64,000 nt of DNA from Schistocephalus solidus (Eukaryota > Platyhelminthes > Cestoda > Diphyllobothriidea > Diphyllobothriidae): contig WEDG01007264.1 of assembly GCA_017591395.1 (NCBI GenBank), forward strand, positions 62,001 through 126,000, given 5' to 3'. The notes beneath the pieces were generated by a model. The model was not told where the DNA came from. It was given only the letters and a program-made list of their open reading frames with translations, and ran no database searches. The position numbers were made by a program, and so were the translations under genes. Positions 57,801 to 64,000 of the stretch are shown piece after piece (positions within the stretch are counted from its first letter, which is position 1; each line of letters begins with the position of its first letter).

Positions 57801-59685
57801 CCCTGATGGAGGCTCGTAGGGACTCCTCCCTGGCCCGTAAATGGTCGCATGTCGGCTCTGCTTCCAGCTCCTTTATCTCGGCTTCCATGCTTTTGATTTG
57901 TCCGGCAGAGCATCCGAAGGCCGCCTCCACAGATGCAGTGAACTCCTAAAGGAGAAATAACAAACATCCGGCTCACATACGCGTCTGAGAAGAAGTAAAT
58001 CACGTTCTGCACCGTAGTTATCAGGTAAGCAGGCCCTCAAAAAATCCCCTCGCCCGACTGCCAATTTAATCGGTTCACACGGAGTTTTCTTCGAAACAGG
58101 TTTTCGAACGAACTAAAAACGACGACTGAGAGAAATAGCTCATACAAAGCCCACCAGGGCTAGTATTAGATCATGTGACGCTGCGCTCAGATAACAGTTG
58201 ACAAACTTACAAAGGCCGCACCAGACTCCTAGTATTTTCAAACCAAGCTGTCGCCCAAGCGTCCCATTTCTTATACTAACCAGATCCAGACCCGCATAAA
58301 CTAGGATGAAATCAGTCTAGAGTATCCAAACCGTTATTTAGGGCTTTGGTCAGGTCTGTTGAGTCGGCAACGTACACTTCAAAGGAACCTGATCACTACA
58401 TATGCTCTTCGCACAACCCATACGCTGAAAAGTCAGCTTTCTCAATACAATAGTATTGAGAAATATCAGGGAGCACGAGCCAAGTTTGTAGACACAAGAA
58501 GAGGTCGACTTTGGATCCCATCTGGATGGGAGCGCCAGCAAGGCCATGTAAAGAAGCCACTACAGCCTGATTCTCCGTTCCGAGTTGTCCTGCCACCTCG
58601 CAACCTTCCAATCCACAACTTTTAGTGCATCGCAATAGGTTAAAAGCGCTTCATGTTGTTTTCAGGGAGGAAATGTACCGAAGTGCCACGGGGTGCAGTT
58701 TCCAGAGTCGAGCTCTCTCTCTCTTCCCTCTCCCAGGCACCAGTACACTGTACCAGCTGATCAGCCGTTTGGAGTGGGGATTGCGTGCAAGCGGCTGGCA
58801 GTCTAGTTAGGTCGCAACATCCCCACAGATATGTGGTAATTGTTATGGGTGCGCAGCCGTGCCGTGCGGAAACGGTTACGAATGTGATAAGGGAAAAACT
58901 ACTCTTGAAACGACAAGAAAAATTAGTGGCCTCACCGGCAGGTGGCTAATGGGTACACATGAGAGGCATGACGACTAGTTTCTCTTTACACAAGATTGAA
59001 AAAGGCTAGTAAACAGGTAGAGTGATTCCAAAAAAAACTAGGAGCAATCAAAAGACGTCATTACACTTACCTTTACTATATACGAGTCTGGGTCAATGTT
59101 GCCGGACGGGTCTTCACGGAGGGCCTTGACAAAAAACTCTAAGACGGTTTTAGGCAACGGTGGCTCCGACAACACCTGACGGTTATGTGGGGAGAAGACT
59201 GTTTGAGAGGCCACTGGAGTAAAAGGGGAAGGAGAAAGAGATGAGACAAAGAAAGAGAGAGACATACTTGCTTCATTCGCTGCCTGCGATTCGGCGCGCA
59301 ACCAATCCAGAGCACTGAGGATATGTGGCCAGGCGTGCATGGCACCGGGGGTAGAAATCAGACTTTTGCTCATGGTTCCTCGGTAACCCAGAGTGCGCAA
59401 AGTAGAAAGGAAGCAGTCCTCGGCGGCAGCCTTCGCAGAAGGTATACCGAAGGAAGGATCTGTCAGTCGAACTATGAATTCGAATATATGCATGACAAGT
59501 TGACTGCTGGGACTTTGAAGGGTTCGGCTAGAGACAGCCTCGGGATAGCCAGTGCTTTCAAGATACTAGGGAAGGATGAGGATATACAAACTACAGTGCA
59601 TTGACTTACCTCTAAGAGGCTTATTATCTTCTCATTTACAGCACTCTTTTGTCTTGGCTTAGTCTTCCGTACGGTACCCGGTGGG
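48732..59685 (-). CDS. ndc80: NDC80 (HEC1) kinetochore protein, multi-exon gene, N-terminal exon missing
   Basis: NDC80 is the microtubule-binding subunit of the NDC80 complex (NDC80, NUF2, SPC24, SPC25) at the outer kinetochore. The exons encode a calponin-homology head (59,685-59,071), in which YLESTGYPEAV, HIFEFIVRLTDPSFGIP and GAMHAWPHILSALDWL match the vertebrate pattern LTENGY, IFTFIYRQIDPRFEFP and GAPHTWPQIVAALVWL. A long coiled coil follows with a hinge-like region. Exons (minus): 59,610-59,685; 59,268-59,565; 59,071-59,213; 57,730-57,945; 55,465-55,574; 53,868-54,042; about 53,471-53,655; 52,930-53,035; 51,900-52,094; 51,010-51,212; 50,013-50,108; 48,732-48,897. Phases fit throughout. 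The listed exons encode about 650 residues against about 640 for human NDC80. The start exon with the basic N-terminal tail was not found. Two exons need one-base corrections. Confidence 0.88.
49382..49445 (+). CDS. Possible first exon of a secreted-protein gene, antisense in an NDC80 intron
   Basis: ATG followed by PSVLVMAAVFSIIVHVHADS, a typical signal-peptide shape (hydrophobic core, small residues before the predicted cleavage after Ala), and immediately a consensus donor C|GTAAGT. Such exons start many secreted flatworm proteins, including micro-exon genes. No downstream exon could be linked with confidence, so this may be chance. Confidence 0.3.
50013..50108 (-). CDS. ndc80: NDC80 exon, distal coiled coil
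   Basis: Acceptor CTCCCTCCCAG, donor GTG|GTATGC, 96 nt, phase 0 to 0. Encodes GHKYYAELNRKAEESAAIAV and RDTENFLKDLV, counterpart of the [23 protein letters not shown] region. It is too short and intron-bounded to stand out as an ORF. Confidence 0.8.
50165..50240 (+). repeat. tRNA-derived SINE-like sequence in an NDC80 intron
   Basis: GGTGCGGGTAGAGCACTAACC resembles the D-arm/A-box of a tRNA (GGTTAGAGCACT) and GGTCAACGGACAAATTC a decayed T arm. No cloverleaf forms. Confidence 0.35.
51010..51212 (-). CDS. ndc80: NDC80 exon with an apparent one-base deletion
   Basis: Acceptor TTTTCCTACTAACAG, donor GAG|GTAGGT, 203 nt where 204 would keep phase 0 to 0. The first part encodes SEVTRLKLRREKLSQSL and LEKWVSETELAISEA. 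The last third makes coiled-coil sense only in another frame (ETLQAKQAHCEVLAKDIEEY). The switch is at about 51,072, at AAGAAAC on the gene strand. Confidence 0.8.
51695..51745 (+). repeat. Telomere-like interstitial tract in an NDC80 intron
   Basis: AATTAGGGTTAGGGTTTAAGG followed by ATTAAGGTTTGG, preceded by TTTCCAGGGA as at 20.42 kb (TTCCTGGGGA). The shared left flank suggests copies of one repeat family carrying the tract. Confidence 0.5.
51900..52094 (-). CDS. ndc80: NDC80 exon, coiled coil 2
   Basis: Acceptor TTTTTTCTCTTCAG, donor AAA|GTACGT, 195 nt, phase 0 to 0. Encodes PVMCKNVREALKAFQASL and TELEAKKAQALANIKKMEAA, which aligns without gaps to the human NKKMGLEDTLEQLNAMI segment. Confidence 0.85.
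52275..52400 (+). repeat. tRNA-derived SINE-like sequence in an NDC80 intron
   Basis: GTCCAGTGAGCGACTGTGCC (A-box-like) and TTGTTCGAGCCCTGTGC (good B box, GTTCGAGCCC) lie about 45 bp apart. The sequence after the B box (GGTGGTGGACAGAC) would be the SINE body. Confidence 0.45.
52455..52580 (-). repeat. Isolated Penelope-like 3' tail
   Basis: GACGCGATCACTGGAACAAG, AGCTTTATTAGCCTGACGTT and ACTCGAATCCATCATTAAAG match, in order, GATGCGATCGCTCGAACAAG, AAGTTTATTGGCCTGACGTT and GTTCGAACCCATTATCAGAG at 11,835-11,915, the tail of the Penelope-like fragment there. Orientation is the same. Confidence 0.5.
52930..53035 (-). CDS. ndc80: NDC80 exon, hinge to coiled coil 2
   Basis: Acceptor TTATTAGACAG; the first A completes the Gln codon from the previous exon. 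Encodes TNLACAVKVDRTSLTATDLK and KSKDTLFSLQHRIRF. The donor is taken as TTC|GTAGGC (phase 0); ATCAG|GTTCGT, four bases earlier, gives a better consensus but would break the frame with the next exon. Confidence 0.65.
53471..53655 (-). CDS. ndc80: NDC80 hinge exon (boundaries uncertain)
   Basis: The frame contains FDYDGPTGLALDVKGYLTAQ at its 3' end, placed where vertebrate NDC80 has its non-coiled GYDFEIKFNPEAG segment. Donor CA|GTAATC leaves phase 2, which fits the next exon. Two acceptors keep the frame: after CCCCACTCCAG (right edge 53,655) or after GGGATAAAG (53,622). The 5' residues do not resemble the family, so the true start is open. Confidence 0.5.
53868..54042 (-). CDS. ndc80: NDC80 exon, coiled coil with poly-Gln
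   Basis: Acceptor AAAACCTCTTAG, donor GTAAGT, 175 nt. The first base completes the Lys codon split with the previous exon; ends in phase 0. Encodes LVQKHRSLVERC, QQQQQ and LKDELQSFSIELARIEASIP, ending AVDKFNMLASTLA, the counterpart of the LAEYHKLARKL segment. Confidence 0.85.
54050..55460. other. NDC80 intron sequence without recognised features
   Basis: Intron between the exons at 55,465 and 54,042. Two overlapping ORFs near 55.1-55.36 kb have no recognisable similarity. Confidence 0.5.
55465..55574 (-). CDS. ndc80: NDC80 exon, coiled coil
   Basis: Acceptor CACCGATTCCAG, donor AA|GTATGT, 110 nt, phase 0 in, phase 2 out. Encodes STRLAEVTSRKTAIQNTVDE, matching the RLQNIID region of vertebrate NDC80. 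No longer ORF covers it, which is why it is easy to miss. Confidence 0.8.
55575..57729. other. Large NDC80 intron, with a GC-rich patch
   Basis: The patch at about 56,170-56,440 is GC-rich relative to its surroundings and may be an unrecognised repeat. Otherwise no gene or RNA seen. Confidence 0.45.
57730..57945 (-). CDS. ndc80: NDC80 exon, coiled coil 1 start
   Basis: Acceptor TTATTTCTCCTTTAG; 216 nt, 72 codons, phase 0 to 0. Encodes EFTASVEAAF, IKSMEAEIKELEAEP and heptad-rich LRASIREAEAAASAARDEV. The donor (GAG|GTCCGT) is weaker than the others, so the left edge could shift by a few codons. Confidence 0.8.
57946..59070. other. NDC80 intron without recognised coding sequence
   Basis: Several opposed ORFs around 58.35-58.65 kb overlap one another on both strands and show no recognisable motif. 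Confidence 0.45.
59071..59213 (-). CDS. ndc80: NDC80 exon, end of CH head
   Basis: Preceded by a long pyrimidine tract ending CTTTTACTCCAG; donor AAAG|GTAAGT. 143 nt completes the split codon and ends in phase 0. Encodes PKTVLEFFVKALREDPSGN and the link to the coiled coil. Confidence 0.85.
59268..59565 (-). CDS. ndc80: NDC80 exon, CH head core
   Basis: Acceptor ATCCTTCCCTAG, donor GTATGT, 298 nt, phase 0 in and phase 1 out. Encodes the best-conserved part: HIFEFIVRLTDPSFGIPSAK, LSTLRTLGYRGTMSKSL and MHAWPHILSALDWL. This is the part of the head that contacts microtubules in other species. Confidence 0.9.
59610..59685 (-). CDS. ndc80: NDC80 exon, start of CH head
   Basis: Acceptor GTTCCTATAG and donor GTAAGT flank 76 nt. 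It encodes KTKPRQKSAVNEKIISLLE, matching the basic Pro-containing end of the N-terminal tail and the first CH helix. The first base completes a codon, so one further coding exon must lie upstream and end in phase 2. Confidence 0.8.
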
Positions 59686-60439
59686 CTATAGGAACGTTAA
59701 CAGAGTGAAGGAAAGGTACATATTTGGTGCTGCTGATGTTGTGGCATAAGATCGCCTTTCAGGGATCGACGAGAATGCCCGCCTGCTCATCGGTTATGAT
59801 AAGTTGGTTCTGAAAAAAAATATATGGGTGAGCGTTCGAAAAGTCAAGCACCAACGACTTGGATTATAATACTTTCTTCCAAGAGTAGCCTCGTTTGAAA
59901 ATAGAGAAACAGGCCGCCAGACCAGGCGATTCAAACGTTTCCACAGTATGCATGGGTTAGGATGCAGGACGCTGTGAATTACTCTACGTGTAATTAAGTT
60001 GGCTTGTAACGCCAAAATGGTGCTGAAGAACTTGAAGGTGGGGGTGAAATGCATGAATAGCAATGCGGAACAACGTAGCAACAATTATTGAGACTCTGTC
60101 TACTAAAGGGCAAAATGGATTGTTGGGAAGAGGAGGGTGAAACGACTCAGCCAACACCCGGCTTCATTTCAAAATTTGAATAAATGTCTAGGGTCGGGTG
60201 ATGTCAGACAGATAATCTTGACATGCGGAGGTGGCAAAAAAGCACGGTTTTCAGGAATGCTCCAATATCGGCACTTAAAGCGACTGATTATGCTCGAACT
60301 ATCCGACTTCATTTAAGCAGCTTTGCACGCACCGGTAGAGGAACTGAGTCTGATTCCTCTCGGTTTAAGCTGGCCTTAATTAAGGTAGCGACGTTAAATT
60401 AGGAGTGGCATAACTGAACGTGCGCAGTAAGCGATGAAG

Positions 60440-61000
60440 CACCACAAATCAATTTTTGAATTGTCTGAAATGCCCACGATGAAGTCACATCCAGTGCAAG
60501 CTTTCAATCTAAATAGCCGAAAATGTGGGTTGATGAATTGTTCTCAGGTGCCAGTCAAAAATCTCCAGATTTCACTCTTCTTTTACGTACATTCACGAAC
60601 AGAAAAGTACGGACCGGCCGGAATTCTGGTAGAAGCGGAGCTCAGCGGCAATTGCGGCATCAAAACGGTTTTACATATGTTTCATAAACCTGTAAAATTC
60701 CAACGGAAGCCTCGATTCGGGGGCGGTGCCGGCTACTAAGTCTGTTTGCAGCAACTTCACTCTAATATATTTGACAGTTAACAATTTTATGCTGGCAGCC
60801 ACCGATTTCAAAGGTATGGCCTCCTGCTATTCAGAAGTGCAACTCGGAAACTCTTTGATGATTTCAGTGTTTATGGATAGAACGATCGATTCTGCTACCC
60901 TCAGCCCATTAAGCACACTCCGTAAATCGTCAGCGGTTGATGCCAGCAAAACGATATGGTTTACACGGTTGGGATTGGTCAGGCTGCGTCCTGGTTAACA
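60440..61000 (-). mobile_element. Non-LTR reverse transcriptase fragment
   Basis: Minus-strand reading gives HIVLLASTADDLRSVLNGLR (family YADDIALLAASFDDLQSMV), VAESIVLSINTEI (VGLSINAGKTKVF) and FPSCTSE (FSSCIPDQ), an RT motif C to thumb segment. The catalytic YADD itself is replaced (RVNH). Further down similarity fades. It lies upstream of the known NDC80 exons. Confidence 0.5.
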
Positions 61001-61009
61001 GTTTAAAAG

Positions 61010-63300
61010 TGTCCAAAGCGAAGATTCAGTCAATGAAGGGCAAAATATGCAAAAATGACTGCTGATGGACCGAACGAAAAGCTGTAGTAAATTCAAAGAA
61101 TGCAGGTACTGGTTGTTGGTAGCCATGGCGAAATCTGAGAACACCCCGTAACGTGGACATTCGGCGGCCGTAATGTAGAACTCGGCTTGGCTGGGTTTCG
61201 TACTTTAGTCATTCAGCAGTCAAAAATGAGAAGGAACTCGGTGTTAACGTTGACGCTCGACTATCGTTGTTAGCGCAGGGGAAAGTTTGGTAGTTTTCGA
61301 ATGTTACCGATGATTGAAGTCTTCTATATGTTGACAACTACATCAACGCACTAGTTACTATGGTTTTCTGTTCGGGGAAATTGGCATGCGTGTTCGAGTA
61401 GCGGCTCGTACCTAGAGGCGGACAAAGGTGGCAGGTATTGCAGCGGTCTTTATTAGAAAGTAGATGCGAGGCAGGTGGGCGCTTCGAGTCTAACGAAAAG
61501 CAATCGCGGACCAACAGTAAAAGCGTTAACAGGCGCAGAAGTGCGAGGTGTGGCGCGTCGATTACGAGAAAATCTGTTGACAGCACTGTAACATGGCGAG
61601 CATTAATTGCCATTAAGTAAGTTTTATGGTCACTGCTCCTTTGCAGTTAGGGCTTGGCAACAGTACTCGAGTAGAATAAATCTTTGCGACACTGCATGGT
61701 GAACCTGAGACTTATGTAAGATATTCTGCCTTTGTGGCATCGGGTTCCAAGGCCAAACTGCATTTCTATGCTTAGTCTCGGCTGTGTTGGGTTGTTGAAA
61801 TTTGGTGAAATCAAAGTATTTCTCTACACCTTATGTGCTTAATGAGAACCCACCTGTACTCAAAATGCCTAAAGCTCAATAAAAAAACATCTGATTCAAA
61901 TATTGTGATCTATTTTAAGGCATTCGCGTAGGGCAACACCTTCGCAACTCTGGATCAGTGGTGCAAGCCTATAGTATGCAACCTACACTATCCGAATGGG
62001 GAACGATTTGCATAAAAATGCTGGTACGCAGACTTTCCTAGCTCCTGGTACCGAAAGTGTGAGTGCCAGCCGTTATCAGTACAACTAAGATGATTTTCAC
62101 CTGTCTGACGTCGGAATCCGCCACGCAAGCTCTCGGGAAATAAATATCCTGAGGGTCAAGTTCTATCGCACCGTCTAAGATAGCGAAGCATGCAAATCTT
62201 CTAGGAGACGGCGTGACAAACCACGCATTGCTTGCGTTGAAAAGAGTCAATGAATAGTTAGCTTAAGTATGACTGAAGGACCCTTTACTGCCACTACAGT
62301 GCCTTCACTCTACGCGCCAATATCAGCCGCCTACCAATGGACAAAAGAAACTCACTCACAAATAAAAAAAGTGGTTAAAGACTTCGAGGTCTGCTAATTG
62401 TTGCCAGGGTCTGCAACGGCTGGACAAGGCCAGGCGACACAGCCGGTGCACTAGCGGCGTAGGCGATATCATGTTAGCAGATAACTTGTTTTGGGTCTCG
62501 TTTTGAGTGTGCCACGCATCGCAAGCGTTCGTAAAATAAATGGGACTCCTTCAGTTTAAAACAGTACAGAAGTACAATAACATTGTGTTTCCAGGTTTAT
62601 AAAAGTTCTAATGCAATGGATTGCAACGAGAAGGCAGAACCGATGTAAATTGTTTATTTAAAGAAAAGGGACGGACGAGTTTAACTAACGGCGTGAGTCG
62701 TCGTACGACAAGCGTCTTTTATTGCAAGTAGGAGACAGACAAACTCCTTTCCCGACGACGGCTTCCAGCTAGTTTACAACTGTAAATACACTTTTAATTG
62801 TCATAGTGAACTGGCCGCTGAATATTGAAAATATCCTGTTGTAACTCAAAAATTGTTCATCGGTTTAGAGCGATTTGCATGCACAGGCGGTTTACGATGT
62901 CGCGTGGACATAACCACAACAAATAGATGCACAAGTCTTGGCGACAGGCTAGTGTTTGTGCGAAATATTGCTAGTGATAGCACTGTGTAGTATTTAGCGA
63001 GCTCACTAGTTTGTCTGATTACTTCCTATATCTGGCAGTCTTCCACTCTTAGGGTGTATACAGCTAACATTTCTGATAGCCTACCAATATCGTTTTTTAA
63101 ATATATCTGCTTTCCTTTTGATAACTCGTACATATTAATAGAAATACTAGATAAATGCTCATAACAATATCAATCCTGACCCGCATGTGGACGGTGCTCG
63201 TGAACACTACAACCACACAGTCCCTCAGTGGTATGCGAACACTATAGGATAAATTGGACCTAGTTTAGGCTAACCCGACTTAACGTTTTTTTTCTTGTGT
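61010..63300. other. Anonymous sequence upstream of NDC80
   Basis: The missing first NDC80 exon may lie here or in 59.69-60.4 kb, but no ATG-containing segment ending in a phase-2 donor could be picked with confidence. No promoter element is evident. Confidence 0.35.
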
Positions 63301-63308
63301 GGTTGTAG

Positions 63309-63416
63309 ACAGTGGCATCCAATGAAAATCCAAACGGTCTATGGCGTTCGGAGCGAGAGATGAAGGCGACGTATAAATCGATCGACTGGCTTCTAGACAA
63401 CATGCCATTGCCAGGG
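63309..63416 (+). CDS. Candidate internal exon of an unidentified gene
   Basis: A T-rich tract and GTGTGGTTGTAG precede 108 open nucleotides (36 codons, phase 0 to 0), followed by GG|GTATAT. It encodes SNENPNGLWRSERE and KATYKSIDWLLDNMPLPG, of ordinary soluble-protein composition. I do not recognise the protein. Confidence 0.45.
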
Positions 63417-63894
63417 GTATATTTCTTTACGTCTTAACTAATTCTGCATAAGAAATGAAGGTAACCGTCCGGGAGGATACCGGGTCGATAGACACTACCG
63501 GCTAAGAATGCCTACTCGGAGAAGATATGGCGACTTTGGTTGGCTGAGAAAATAAACAGAGATAACGCGACAACCCACAAACAACTGACGTGGATTATGA
63601 AGGTGATTTAGAACTTGCACCTGCGCCTTCACACCGCAGGAATGCTCATTGCGGATAGGGAGGTGCCCACGGTCGATTTAATTGCTGAATTCCCCCAAAA
63701 TCTTCTCGTCAGACGCATTCAGACGAGATAAGACTTCAAACAAGTGAATTAGAAGCTTTAAGGTGGGGAATTTAAACGGCACTTGGTTATTTGACAAGAG
63801 AGTATTAACGTCCCATTTCAAGTTGGATTCTTCAATTGCCTAGGCATATGAATTCATAAGGCGAATTTCACTATTTTCAATTATGATATCACAG

Positions 63895-63966
63895 AAAATC
63901 TTAATTTCAAGGGCAAAGAGATACAGGACGGTCTCTGCGTCTCTAAGTTGTATGAGGTTATTACCG
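63895..63966 (+). CDS. Candidate internal exon, possibly CH-domain-like
   Basis: Acceptor TTCAATTATGATATCACAG and a consensus donor ACCG|GTAAGT bound 72 open nucleotides. The most protein-like frame reads NLNFKGKEIQDGLCVSKLYE then VITG, resembling the DLRDGLxLxKLxEVxSG core of calponin-homology domains. Its phase does not join directly to the exon at 63.3 kb, so another exon would lie between, or the two belong to different genes. Confidence 0.4.
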
Positions 63967-64000
63967 GTAAGTTGCTGTGGGATTTCATTAAACAATTACT

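Noticed and set aside
1..64000. CRISPR arrays, rRNA genes, intact tRNA genes, bacterial operons
   Set aside because: Looked for and not seen. The tRNA-like segments have lost cloverleaf pairing.

Overview
This window looks like nuclear DNA of a parasitic flatworm, most likely a diphyllobothriidean tapeworm (Schistocephalus/Spirometra/Dibothriocephalus type). That assignment is from memory of retroelement families. It rests on an APE-RT LINE whose protein ends in several GLVGHLRIH-type zinc fingers, a CsRn1-like Ty3/Gypsy element with a tRNA-Trp-type primer site, Penelope-like elements and many CR1-like LINEs. There are no bacterial-style operons, CRISPR arrays or rRNA genes. Nearly all long ORFs come from decayed retroelements.

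Layout. 1-430: Penelope-like tail (-). 540-5,000: almost full-length but dead zinc-finger LINE (+). 5,040-5,735: two copies of a dispersed repeat, with further copies near 11.4 and 14.1 kb. 7.1-7.6 and 8.7-10.2 kb: two minus-strand fragments of the same LINE family. 11.7-12.6 kb: Penelope-like fragment (-). 14,480-18,630: CsRn1-like Gypsy element with both LTRs recognisable. 18.6-26.9 kb: mostly anonymous AT-rich DNA with a mariner-like remnant near 24.4 kb. 26.9-29.2 kb: larger Penelope-like element (+). 29.3-43.8 kb: a graveyard of CR1-like LINE pieces, including two reverse transcriptase copies joined head to tail (37.4-40.6 kb). 43.8-45.3 kb: minus-strand Gypsy fragment in which integrase lies upstream of reverse transcriptase, the reverse of the usual Gypsy order. 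45.8-46.9 kb: CR1-like fragment (-).

The one clear host gene is on the minus strand from 59,685 down to 48,732. It encodes the outer-kinetochore protein NDC80 (HEC1) in at least 12 coding exons. Splice sites and phases chain together well; only the first coding exon is missing and one hinge exon is uncertain. Two exons each carry a one-base disturbance in a G run that breaks the frame: either sequence errors or real damage. A separate plus-strand gene may begin near the right edge (candidate exons 63,309-63,416 and 63,895-63,966). A signal-peptide-like first exon lies antisense in the last NDC80 intron (49,382-49,445).

The mobile elements do not form one working system. They are independent insertions of different ages, often nested, and nearly all have lost reading frame or catalytic residues. 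All identifications come from reading translations by eye; no database search was run.
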